A stretch of DNA of 64,000 nucleotides from Brachyhypopomus gauderio (lineage: Eukaryota > Chordata > Actinopteri > Gymnotiformes > Hypopomidae), in NCBI RefSeq assembly GCF_052324685.1, contig NC_135226.1:14191832-14255831 (forward strand), read 5' to 3'. How positions within the stretch are numbered: position 1 is the first letter of the stretch; every line of letters starts with the position of its first letter. The notes below the pieces were generated by a model. That model searched no databases. It saw only the letters and a program-made list of their open reading frames with translations, and was not told where the DNA came from. Both the position numbers and the translations under genes were made by a program. Shown here in pieces: positions 43,980 to 64,000 of the stretch.

Positions 43980-44675
43980 GGAGGAGATGAACCCCTCTGG
44001 CAGACGTTAGCATGTTAGCTGAGAGCCCTGAAAGAAAGACATGAACACATTAATATATGGAAGGCAATGAGACATAAAAAGACAAAAAGAACAAACTTGT
44101 TTGACTTCTCTATAGTGGCTGGTAACTTCATTAAGGAAGCTCAGGTCCAAGAAAGCTGATTATGGAGACCAGGTCCAAGGTAATAAAGCCTTCCTTCCCA
44201 GTTCATCTCTTGGACCACAAATGAAGCACTATGCCTAATGGACTGAATGTGTGCATTGACCCACGTAAATAACCATTACAGTAAATTGCCTAACTAATCT
44301 ATTTATTGATGTTATCCTGTCTACTCTTCACCTCATATGCCACTTAACTGTGTTCTTTGGTGTTTCTTGCATGATTGTCTCTGGTATTTTATGTAGAGTC
44401 TTTCATTAAAGGCTATGGGTGTATGTCTATTTTGGGAAACAAAACACACACAAAACACAAGATTCGATTACAAACTTCAATGCAGAAAGTTCACAATACG
44501 TATGACAGAAGCACAAATATTCATTTCAAAAATATCTTCTACATTTATAGTTAATTTGAACATGTTTAAATAATTTGAATTTGTTCAGGCTTTTTATAGC
44601 AAATCATTAATTCTAACATTTGTAAATGTGTAAATCAACTTTTTATTTTTTCGCTTGCTCTTAAGAAAAAGACCA
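43980..44675. other. intergenic, no gene seen
   Basis: AT-rich, no feature recognised. Confidence 0.55.
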
Positions 44676-44767
44676 TCTCTCTGTCTGTCTGTCTGTCTGT
44701 CTCTTTCTCTGTCTGTCTGTCTGTCTCTGTCTGTCTGTTTCTTTCTCTGTCTGTCTGTCTCTCTCTG

Positions 44768-44820
<53 letters not shown>
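44676..44820. repeat. (CTGT)n/(CT)n tract
   Basis: Mixed CTGT and CTTT units for about 110 bp, ending in 36 bp of pure CT. Confidence 0.9.
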
Positions 44821-44823
<3 letters not shown>

Positions 44824-45418
44824 GTCCTTCAGCCACCCCCCTCCACACACACGCGCTCTCTCCTGACTTCTATTTTACCTCTGACGTAATTTCCCTGCAG
44901 TTTATAATTTTACTTTAGATTTTTGCTCTTTTCTCTCCATATTTGGTGAACGATCGAGATCTTCTGCCGAACGTGAAACCATCCACGCAGCCGACCGCAG
45001 TCTCCCAACTCTAAACACGAATGATCATCTTTAACGATCTCTACCATTCAGCGATGATCGCTTTGTGATGATGGTTTTGTAAAGTTCAAGTGGGACACTT
45101 CAGATTTCGGGCCATCTCAACGGTTGCGAAGAATTCGCCCCACACAACAAAGGGAAGAGAGGTTGATGTGTTCATCCATTTTCTTTTGATCCGATTCATA
45201 AGGACACCTTCTTAATTGCTTGCACTAATTTCCCTGAATTTAAAGTTAAATTACATTATTGCATTTTACTTTGTAATCGTGATATAACTCAAATCCAAAT
45301 AATTATTCACATTTTATTTTAAAATGTGTTACATATATTTTCTACATGTATATTTTTCTATAACATTTATTTATGGAGCACAGACCCAAAATGAAGTCAT
45401 CTACAAGCTATAATGTTG

Positions 45419-45420
<2 letters not shown>

Positions 45421-45491
<71 letters not shown>
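45421..45491. repeat. (CT)n microsatellite
   Basis: About 70 bp of pure CT. A (CG)n(CA)n tract follows at 45579-45640, a combination that favours left-handed DNA. The sequence between 44821 and 45420 shows no feature. Confidence 0.95.
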
Positions 45492-45494
<3 letters not shown>

Positions 45495-45580
45495 CATCCC
45501 ATTCAGTAAACCAGCTATGTGTTACTTGTCTGCATAGCCATCAATAGCTACTCATAAAACACCGGCGCATATACCACACG

Positions 45581-45641
<61 letters not shown>

Positions 45642-46381
45642 GCTTATGGCTCCGTTTTGCAGTTCGCACGTCACGTTAGCACTAATATCCGCTGCCGAGC
45701 TTTTTAGCGTAATTAGCAAGCCTTCAGCAGATTAAAATAGGGAGCACACTTCTACACTTCCTTCTATTAAAACTCATTACTGTGCCCTTAAAGGAGCTTC
45801 AAGCATGCGCCTTTAATTCAGTCTTTGGCTGGGGATATTGTGTGCTAAAATGGCATTTTTGTTGTAAAAGGGCAATATATAAAGGTGGTCGTGTCGCTGT
45901 GAAATCCATCCGTTCTTTGCTTTACTGAGTTATTTCCTTTTTTTCTCTTGAAGGGATAGCGAAGTGCTTTTTTTTTACTTTTCCCCCTACCTCCTTCCCT
46001 CCCAAAGCATAACGAACCTTACTTGTGTAGAGCGCGTGTGCACCTGCCATACCGAGGCCAGTTACGGGGAGGTTCAGACTTGACATGTCTGTGTGTTCAA
46101 CTCTCTCGCTCATATTGTTTAAGAATATTATGTGCTAATTGCAGCAAAGCTACGTTTACGATCTAAAATATACGATTGTTAGGTTCGTGTAGCTGATCTC
46201 TGGAGTGAAACGAGGTCGATTTACCTCGTGGGTGCTCACAATGCGTGATTTTCATTCTTGAGTGCTGTTCGCGCAAATATGATTTTAATTAGATTTTTAA
46301 ATTTGATACGATAGGCCTATATATATTTTTTTCAATTCGCTCTCCCTGTCTTATCTTGCAACTTTCAATAAAGCACATTAT

Positions 46382-46384
<3 letters not shown>

Positions 46385-46439
<55 letters not shown>
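46385..46439. repeat. (CT)n microsatellite
   Basis: About 54 bp of pure CT. Confidence 0.95.
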
Positions 46440-46440
<1 letters not shown>

Positions 46441-47198
46441 AAAACCTAATTGCCTAGAAATATTCACTTTTTTGTCTCTCTAACTCATTCTGCTCCAAAC
46501 ACCCTAAACCAGTTTGACCAGTATGTCCTGTATAGAACAGAAAGAAGTTCCTATCCCCCACATCCTTTTCCCTCTAACTCTCCTCAGCTAAAGAGCCATT
46601 TCAGGTGAAGACAGAAAAACCCCAACAAGCTGCTAGTACACCCCCATGGGGAAGCAGCTGTGTGTGGTGATGTTCACAGGGCACAGGCAGCTGACCTCTT
46701 CCACCCTGGAGCCCCGCGGTGGGCAGAGAGGGGGCAACTAGAGGCCCAGAGACACTCAGAGGAGGACAGAGCGATCATTGGCGAGCTTCAAGGAGACGTT
46801 TGTTGAAAGGAGCGTATAAGCGTGCTCTGAAGTAGGGAGCAGGGGAGACTGCGGAGACAGGATGAGATATTGTTAAGACTTAGCAGGGGACTGTTTTCTA
46901 ATCGGGGAGAAAAAAAAATGAGAAGCATGGCCTCTGATTCTCGTCACAGGCAGCTACGTTTTAGTATGTGTTCCTTTGCTTCCTCTCTTCTTCCAGCTCC
47001 ATCCCTCACTTTGTCTGCACCACTCCGTGTGTCTGTGTCTCTCTCAGGCACAAACACAGTACAATCACAGAGCATTCATACCCTGCTGAAGGAAGAGAGA
47101 ACTTGGAAGGCTTTGCATTGCAGGCGTGAGTAAATCCTGCTGTGTTTTTAAAGTAGAACACTTGTGTGTTATCATATGCATTTTCACCTAGGGATGGA

Positions 47199-47236
<38 letters not shown>

Positions 47237-47334
47237 AGGGGGGTATATGAGGATATGTTTTGTTGAACCATACAGTAAGTTGCAGTCCTCTAGGTTAACC
47301 CTATTGGTATGCATATTAACATGTTAGATATAGT

Positions 47335-47388
<54 letters not shown>

Positions 47389-49410
47389 AAATTTGAATAA
47401 TATGGCACCAATTATAAAAACCTGGGAGCTTAAATTGAAATGCTATTATCAGTGTGTAACTATGCAAGCCTTGTCTATTTCTATTAAGACTGGCTGGTCT
47501 ATTTGAGAGATAACACATATATTCAAGAAGGAACAGAAGTCCACTATAGCTGTATCTCCTGTTTGTTTGTTTACTGCTAAGCAAGCCATTCCAGTTCATG
47601 TTCAAGTCCCTAAACAGGAGGATCTGAGACCGTTCACTGTACACCCTGGGGTGACTGCACAAACACAGATTGCGGTCACAGGCACTTGTGTAGCAATGCT
47701 GAGCAAATATTGCTTGGATTGTTATTTGACATGCACTGTCCTTATTTCATGACATCTGCAAGAGCCTCTGTCTCCACTATATCTCCTCTTCTAATTCATA
47801 AAGTCTTCTGTATCCACACCACACTAAACCTCATCGAATGAAACGCATCCATTAGTTGTATTTACATATGATTTACATAATCCATTATCATACTAGATTG
47901 GCAAGGCATTCTGGGTGATGAGAGGCAGTAGGAGGAGACCAGTGAGTTCTGAAAGCCTCATTTCAGCCCAGTGTGTGTTTTAGTGGCTGATGATGGCAGT
48001 GGTTCTCTGTGTGTTTTTAACTGACATAGCCAGAAATTAAGGAAGCGATTTCCGCAGCAAAGTAATGAAGTTTCTATTTGGACTGATATTTATCCTATCA
48101 GAAATACAGAAATTACTGTGCATCACTGAACGGCTTTCCAGCTGTGAACCTCATAACCATCCCCCCCCATAACCCCCCCCCCCTCCCCTATACAACACTT
48201 GCATGGATGGAAAACAAAACACTCTTACACTCTATTCTCAGTGTAAACAGGAAAATGTGCCAATTTGTACAAACACTGTTCTTGCAGTGTTTTTTTGTTA
48301 TGAGAGAAAATTGAGGATTAAAAAGAAAGAAAGAGAATAACTTTGGTACACACCCTGGATGAAACAACAGAAATGCTTATCAGTATCAGTTCAAATAAAT
48401 TCAGATTATTCAGTTTTCATCAATATTTGTATGTAATTTTCATAGCAGACAGTTGTCAGTACACTCAAACAGTCCAGAGAACCTTGCTAGCAAAGTAATT
48501 TTGAATCAGGTGATCTTACGGTCCAAGCTGACATATACCGTAGTGCTACTGGACTTTCAGAATGACAACACAACACTGTAAGAATGCATCTTCTCAAAAA
48601 TGCCAATTCTCAAACGATGTGTTTAAGCTGAGAAATGTCCTTGAAGTGCTTGACTCCTATATCACCTTGTTTAGGCTGCAATACGCAAACACACTCAAAC
48701 AAACACACTTATAAATGAACACACAGGCTTATTTTCAGATGTCACTCTCAAACTGGGACTCAATCAATCACCTGCTTATCTTAACCTGCCTGAAGATGCT
48801 TGTCTCAGATCGCCACGGCAACAAGTTGCCCCATGGCATTGGTGAAAGGCATTCTGGGGGCCGTTGATATTGAATGCTGCCTCCTCCAGGACTTTATCTC
48901 AAGATGCTCAGGAGCAAGATGACAAAATACTCACCGTCCCCTTCACTCTCACCCACCCCCACCCCCCCTCCCTATTCTTACAGGCTAATTATTTGATCAC
49001 AGCCTCTGACAGGGAGCAGGTAGCCATCCTTGAAGGGATAATAGAATCTGGACGGGGCTACAGAGGTTAATTGGCCAGGTGAGCTGGTTTTGCTGGTGTA
49101 AAACACTTATTCTCCCTCGATCATCCTGTATAAAGTAAGAGTGCCAAACATACTCAGAACATACCAACAGCACATCTGAATGTTGAGGTCCTGTACCTCA
49201 CCTGGTAGAGGATGCAGGCAGACGTGTCTCTCACACCGACAAACATACAAGTCACTCTGGAAACGTAACGTAAACGTCACCCGAGCAAAGCGTCCATGAA
49301 GGTGTCGATCTGTGAAACAACTGAAGTAAGGAAGTTCATGATGGAGAAGTGAGGAAAATTGAGGAAAAGTTGAGTAACTAGGAAGAAAAGTGTGATGATG
49401 TCACGTTTTC
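46440..49410. other. intergenic, no gene seen
   Basis: Contains GT tracts at 47199-47235 and 47336-47388 and a C-rich stretch near 48162-48190. Open frames here have no recognisable domain and no supporting splice sites. Confidence 0.5.
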
Positions 49411-49416
49411 CTGGGG

Positions 49417-49432
49417 GGGGGGGGGGGGGGCA
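49417..49432. repeat. poly(G) run, then GA-rich tract
   Basis: An uninterrupted G run after ttttcct, followed by a purine-rich GGGA/GAGA stretch at 49470-49550. Confidence 0.9.
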
Positions 49433-49713
49433 AAAGGGGCAGGCGACGCAAGGGATGAGAAATGGTTTACAGAGGGAGAGGGAAGGTGGGGCAGACAGAA
49501 GGAGTGGGGAGAGAGGGAGGGAGGGAGAGAGGGAGGGAGAGAGGGAGAGATGGGTGGCCATTGTTGAGCTGTCTGTGTGAAGGAGGCCATTACCCTCACA
49601 AAGGACACAATGTCCTTTAATTCAGCAAATCACTACACAGTACAGCGAAACAATGTGCCTGCACTGCAAGGAGGCGGCAGATAGTGAAGCCTTTTAACCC
49701 AAGTGTCCTCCTG

Positions 49714-49857
<144 letters not shown>

Positions 49858-50602
49858 CTATGGTGCCAGCACGCTAAACGTGTTTACTGTCATCTGCTAT
49901 AATTCCAGTCCAAATGTGGCAGTATGTAAGGGAGTCAGCATGCGTGTGTGTGTGTGTGTGTGTACCTCTTGATACATGGTGCCAATCATCCTGTTTACAG
50001 CTGTGGACTCACTCACGCTACAGTAATCTATGTCACATTGGCTTTTTTCAGTGGCAAAACAATTATTGTCAACACCATTCTTACACCTGCAAGACAATTA
50101 CAGGCGACGTGGTCAACAGCACAGCAGGGAGGGAGTATATGGCCTCCCCTTTCAGGCAGTTATTGACTGACAGGCTGCCTGCTAAATGATGTCAGGCCTG
50201 ATAGTGTTTGACAGCATTGAATAAGTGACTAACATCTGATTCATAGCACTCAAGTCATCCATGACTCATAATTAGTGGAGTAAAACAGATTTTGGCTTGG
50301 TGTGTGTCTGTGTGTGTGTTTGTGTGTGTGCGTGCTGCTTGGTGACCTGGTGTGTGTGTGTGTGTGTAGACACATGACAGTGGGTGAGTGTGCTCCATGT
50401 GTACACGTGTGTTTGCATGCTTGCAAGTGCATGCTATGTCTGTTTTACTTTGGCTCTGTGTGTGAGTATGCATGTGTGTGCTCTTGAATAATTTATCATA
50501 GAAAGGTGCTGATTAAAAAAGCTTGCTAATGAGTAAACTGCCTTACATTATTTAAAAAGAGCAACAGAGACTTATTTATTATGTTATTTCAAAGTCCTGC
50601 GA

Positions 50603-50635
<33 letters not shown>

Positions 50636-51103
50636 TTCACTCCATCACACACTCACAGACACACACAACCTCCAAATCATTTAAATGCAATCTACACTTT
50701 AGAGGTTTTATGAGAATAATTAACTTAATAGCAGGTTAGATTTATGAGGGCCCAATATAAAATACTGAAAGAGAGAAACATTTTAATTGTATGAGAGGAA
50801 AAACAAGAGGGTCAGAAAGAGAGAGAGAGAGAGCGAGAGAGAGAGAGAATGAGTTCACAATTAATTAGAATCACATGTTGCAACAAGGAATCTGATAGCC
50901 ATGTTTTACATTTTATATATGCATAAAATGTGCTCAAATACATTATTCAGTAAATGTTTTATTTTATGAAATAATCATAAGAATGGCATCCTTTCATTTT
51001 TTGTATATGTAATATGGCTTTGTGGTGCCAGTAAACATCCCCCTCTAGTGGGGAATAATATCATAGCAGCCCATATTTGTCTTCAGCGGAAATATACGTA
51101 TGA
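49858..51103. other. intergenic, no gene seen
   Basis: Short GT and CA tracts (49943-49965, 50300-50370, 50605-50640) in otherwise featureless DNA. Confidence 0.5.
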
Positions 51104-51105
51104 TA

Positions 51106-51470
51106 CACTATTTAGACAAAAGTTTTGGAACATGTACATTTTAGACCCACTGGAGCTTTTATGACACTCCCTTCTAAATGCACAGATACTAATATGGAGT
51201 CAGCCCTCCTTAACGGCTTTAATGGCTTCCACTCTTCCAGGAAGGTTTTCTATATGTTGGCAGTCATGGTCTGGAGGGTCTGGAGGGAACTGGAGGGAAC
51301 GCTAGGAAACTGCTCTTATGACCGGAGGGTCGTGGTGGGTTTGGTTCCCAGGCCTGAAGCCATGACTGAGGTGCCCTTGAGCAAGGCACCTAACTCCAAC
51401 TGCTCCCCGGGTGCCGGGCTAGGGCTGCCCACCGCTCTGGACACGAGTGCACCACAGCCCCCTACTAATC

Positions 51471-51533
<63 letters not shown>

Positions 51534-52044
51534 CTAACTGCACAGATGGGTAAAAAGCGCAGGAAGAAGTTCGATTGAGGTGAAAAATCACAATTGACAA
51601 ATATGGCACATTTACATTTTACTATAAGATTTTGGAGTGTGTCTGTATTAGTTTTTGTCCATCCATCCATGAAAATCCTGCCACACAGTTTTCCTGCTGA
51701 TGATAAAGTCAGAGGAGGTTTGGAACTCTGCAGGTCAGTAGAGTGTTGGTGACACTGCACACTTCGGTAGTCATGGCTGAGGTGCTGCGGTTCCTAAACA
51801 CTTCAGTAATAACAGTCAGGGTTGATTGTAGAATATCTAGGAGGGAAGAAATTTCACCAACTGACTTGTTGCAATGGTGGAATCATATTACAGTGCCATG
51901 CTTGAATTCACTGAGCTCTGTACCATAACCCATTCTTTCACAAATGTTTGTGGATGCTTGATTCTATACATCTGTGGCAATGGGACTGATACACTTCAAT
52001 TCAATGATTAAGAGGTATGTCCCAATACTTTTGTCCATATAGTG
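51106..52044 (-). mobile_element. Tc1-like relic, internally deleted, carrying a SINE-like insert
   Basis: Ends cactatttagacaaaagttttgga and ccaatacttttgtccatatagtg are inverted copies, flanked by TA (51104-51105 and 52045-52046). The right part in reverse complement (aattcactgagctc, cccattctttcacaaatgtt on the + strand) matches the 5' transposase region of the Tc1-like element at 19356, so both are one family or close relatives. The middle is replaced by a SINE-like segment (about 51262-51475) and a (GT)n tract (51475-51532). Confidence 0.75.
51262..51475 (+). mobile_element. tRNA-derived SINE-like segment inside the Tc1 relic
   Basis: The segment gaccggagggtcgtgg...ttggttcccagg followed by gccatgactgaggtgcccttgagcaagg is the same head and body as the SINE at 43391. 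The B box is degenerate and the tail is lost in the GT tract. Confidence 0.65.
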
Positions 52045-52046
52045 TA

Positions 52047-53600
52047 CATAGATGTACATGTTCATGTCTGTCCTATGTATATGGGAGTGTATCACATCAA
52101 ACCAAGATCCAAGATCCAAGATCCAAGATGAGAATTGTGCAAATGAGCTTCTGAGACAATCCAGCACCTAGTACAGAAGATGCTGGCTGGGAAACCATCA
52201 TGTAGAAGAACATGGACAAGACATGTGAGCTGGGGCCCCCCAAGCCCAAATGGAAGAATAGCACAGTGTGACGGAGATCAAGAAGGCTTGTGTGTCCCGA
52301 TAACAACAGATAAACAAGTAGTGTCAAAATAACAAAGCATCGTGACAGTAGATAAGCAGATCAAATGCAGAAAACAGCAGACGTAATAGATGTGTCAGCA
52401 CCAAGTGATGAAACAGCCAATGAGAGGAACCGCAACATCTGTACACCTGCACATTCATGTCATTATCCAATCAAATTATATGAGCAAATGATTTGGCAGC
52501 AGTGAAATGCATAAAATGATGCAGACATGGGTCAAGGTCTTTAATTAAAGTTAAAGAGCAAGCTTGAGAATAGTGACTTAATGTGCTCTGACTGATCGCA
52601 GCAAGGCTGTGGGTGCCAGACGCCCTGGTTTGTATATTTCAGAACCACAACAGGCTCTAAAGTTCAAGTAAGATGGTACAAAAAGCAAAATACAGATCGG
52701 AAGGAGAAAATGATTTGGTGCAGAGACAGGTTAGGGTTATGGTTAGTCAGATGGTCGGACTGCTTACAGAAAGGCTGTGTGGACTCAAATAACCACTCTT
52801 TAATCAGAACAAGTGAGGTTTTATTCTCAATTCCTTAGTGCAGATTGCAAAGTATACGAAGGATCCATGATGAACAGGAAGGCTTCTTGGAATGAACAAT
52901 ACATCACACCTTGATTCAGGCACACTGAAACAACACAACACAATAGTCGTCCCCCAGTTAGCCACGAAACTGGGGACACAGAGGATTCAAGCTCACCAAA
53001 ACTGGAGATAGGAAAAGCTTTGCCTGTTCTGTTAACTCTCGAATTCTGCCAGGAAACGCAGATGTTATGGTCAGAATCTTGTGAAAACATGGATCCATGG
53101 ACCCAACCAGGATCCATGGACCCAACCAGCAGCCTACTGCTGCTGCTGGTGTAATAATGGTAGATATGGTTTCTGAGAAACGTCGCTGACTGTCAGAATC
53201 CCATTATGGCCATGACTGAATGTCTCAGAATGGAGATTTCCCAAAGAACAAGTCATCTGAGAACACCTGATCTGAATCCAGTAAAGCACCTTGGAGATAC
53301 AGAAGAGAGATCATTGGAGATCTGGTACAGAAGATTCATAGCATGAATGAGTAGCTGAAGAATCCTCAGCAGTAATGTAATGCAATCACATGAACATGGA
53401 CCAAAATCTCAAATGCTGCCAAACCTTGAGCACCTGGTGCTGGATGTGTCCTGTCGGACCTTTGGCTGGTTTCTGCTGCTTTGTACCGTTTCGACATCGA
53501 GATTGGACTACCCCTTTACCCTGCTCTCTGTCTTCCCCCCAGCCATGTGTATCTTCGTTTGTCTCAATAAAACCCATGTTTGTGATTCCGTCTGTGTGTG
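52047..53600. other. intergenic, no gene seen
   Basis: Has a short 4-copy repeat of aagatcc (52100-52130) and a ggatccatggacccaaccag duplication (53090-53130). No gene is recognised. Confidence 0.5.
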
Positions 53601-53601
53601 T

Positions 53602-53603
<2 letters not shown>

Positions 53604-53669
<66 letters not shown>
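53604..53669. repeat. (CA)n microsatellite
   Basis: About 65 bp of CA. Confidence 0.95.
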
Positions 53670-53670
<1 letters not shown>

Positions 53671-54209
53671 AAGACATTTACAGGTCTATAGACAGACATT
53701 CCCCTCACCCTATGAGAACCTCCTGAGAAATTACTCTTGTGTGCATCTCCATGCTGAGAAATTTGAGAAATGGCAACTGACTCCACATCTTGACTATTGA
53801 TACACCTGCCACACTGACACACAGTGTAAACAGGACAAGAAACTATGGACCAATCAGCTGTCTTAAAACTCTCCTAAAATGGGAGGAGCATGAACAAAGC
53901 TGTTACCTATGCAGTTCATGTGATGTTTACTAGCATTAGCTTGACTGAAAGCTGACTGTGCACTGTATGTAACATACAGTTGCTCTCCTTAAAAACACAA
54001 CAACGGTTTCAGATGCATTTTTAATTTTTCCTCTGCAGTAGGAAGCCAGAGAATATGAAGTTATGGAAAAGCTGCACTTTTGCTTGTAACTTCTTCTCAC
54101 TGGCTTTAATTTCCCAGTTTACTCATAAATGCGATGCATTCTGCTGAGGTAACAGTGTACTTGTGAAGTATATTCCCACTTTACAAGATGTCAAGGTCCT
54201 CTCTTCTCT

Positions 54210-54210
54210 C

Positions 54211-54301
<91 letters not shown>
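54210..54301. repeat. (TC)n(AC)n compound microsatellite upstream of masp1
   Basis: About 42 bp of TC directly joined to about 50 bp of AC, ending 96 bp before the masp1 ATG. Confidence 0.95.
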
Positions 54302-54302
<1 letters not shown>

Positions 54303-54396
54303 TTTGTAAACAGATGCAATGTGACGTGCATGAAAAGTGAGCGTAAACGTGAATGCCGAAATCTGCGCGCCCCCTCAGCGTGAAACGTCGCGAGCC

Positions 54397-63445
<9,049 letters not shown>

Positions 63446-64000
63446 GTAAAACATTCACAAAAATCTGCTGTTATGAGTAGGCAAACATGACAATTTGTTG
63501 ATATGAGGATTATAATTCTTAAAGCAGTGTAAGATGAAGACGCAAGGTACTCCTCTAACTCATATGCTATTTACAGTTTTTGACGACTGCTAACGTGCGT
63601 TTCCCAATACTTGTGATACATTGTCAAAACTCTAAACACAGCAACACATTGACCTCACACAAATAGCCAAATAGTTAATATCGTGTTCAAAAGCGCATTT
63701 TCTTAACTAAATAACAACTCTGCATTTCACAACGCAAACAAGGTTTTCTCTTTATACACCAACTTTGTTAAAACACAGCAAACCTGGTTCATTATCCAAT
63801 CATTCTTTCAAACACAAAAAAAAACTAACATTTGATGGCAATACAGAAACAGTATTACATGTAATATTTTACCCTCTCCCAGCAAACAACAGACATTTTA
63901 CAGTAACATCTGTTGTTTTCTTAGTCAGGTCATTTTTACTGTAATCCGCTTCATTTGGACTTTTTTTTTCAAATGTGTGCATTTTTGGCAACATACTGTC
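63446..64000. other. masp1 intron at window end, possible transposon end
   Basis: From about 63577 the sequence ttacagtttttgacgactgctaa resembles the left end of the DD35E element at 31576 (ttacagttttttgcaattgctaa). A related element probably starts here and runs out of the window. Confidence 0.4.

Noticed and set aside
43642..44013. ORFs with repeated WSLEIFGW or SPKTIHP words
   Set aside because: They translate the 43750-43965 minisatellite in several frames and both strands.
46870..47133. 88-codon + strand frame beginning MLRLSRGLF
   Set aside because: The starting codon is not ATG by reading, composition is low-complexity Ser-rich, and there is no signal of a gene.

Overview
The window is animal nuclear DNA, almost certainly from a ray-finned fish. 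It has small exons with GT-AG introns, very dense (CA)n/(GT)n microsatellites, Tc1/mariner, BEL/Pao, LINE and SINE copies of teleost type, and genes whose protein sequences match fish families. I cannot name the species. Three gene regions lie on the + strand, in the order col4a3-like, two somatostatin genes, masp1.

At 208-20810 is the 3' two thirds of a type IV collagen gene. I resolved 30 coding exons, and their phases close exactly into one frame of about 1208 codons ending in a complete NC1 domain. The NC1 is of the odd (alpha1/3/5) class and reads most like alpha3. The C-terminal half of its triple helix is very rich in cysteine. One intron carries a young BEL/Pao LTR retrotransposon in antisense (9880-17203), with LTRs identical by eye, a 6-bp target duplication, and a long polyprotein frame broken by a single in-frame TAG. 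The last intron carries a decayed Tc1-like element.

At 24927-26627 and 41025-41723 are two two-exon somatostatin genes in tandem. The second is an ordinary preprosomatostatin-1 (114 aa) encoding the canonical somatostatin-14, a neuronostatin-like peptide and a perfect CRE in the promoter. The first is a strongly diverged paralogue. Its predicted C-terminal hormone, TSCVFYWKVFNTC, has 13 residues and an 11-residue disulfide ring instead of 12. It has also lost the neuronostatin processing site and the consensus proximal CRE. This is the most interesting biology I see in the window.

Between and beyond these genes (21.7-24.8, 26.8-40.9 and 41.9-54.4 kb) I see no convincing protein or RNA gene. 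The DNA holds a 54-copy 14-bp variant-repeat minisatellite, a GATA array, other tandem repeats, many CA/GT and CT tracts, a DD35E-type transposon with a putative intron in its transposase, SINEs and a LINE fragment.

From 54397 to the right end is the 5' half of masp1, the lectin-pathway serine protease of complement: signal peptide, CUB1, EGF, CUB2 and the first CCP module in eight exons. The second CCP and the protease domain lie beyond the window. Its introns hold a decayed BEL/Pao fragment, a hAT-like MITE and a long GAT repeat. In human, SST and MASP1 are neighbours on 3q27 while COL4A3 is on 2q36, so sst-masp1 linkage looks ancestral and the collagen linkage is a lineage difference.
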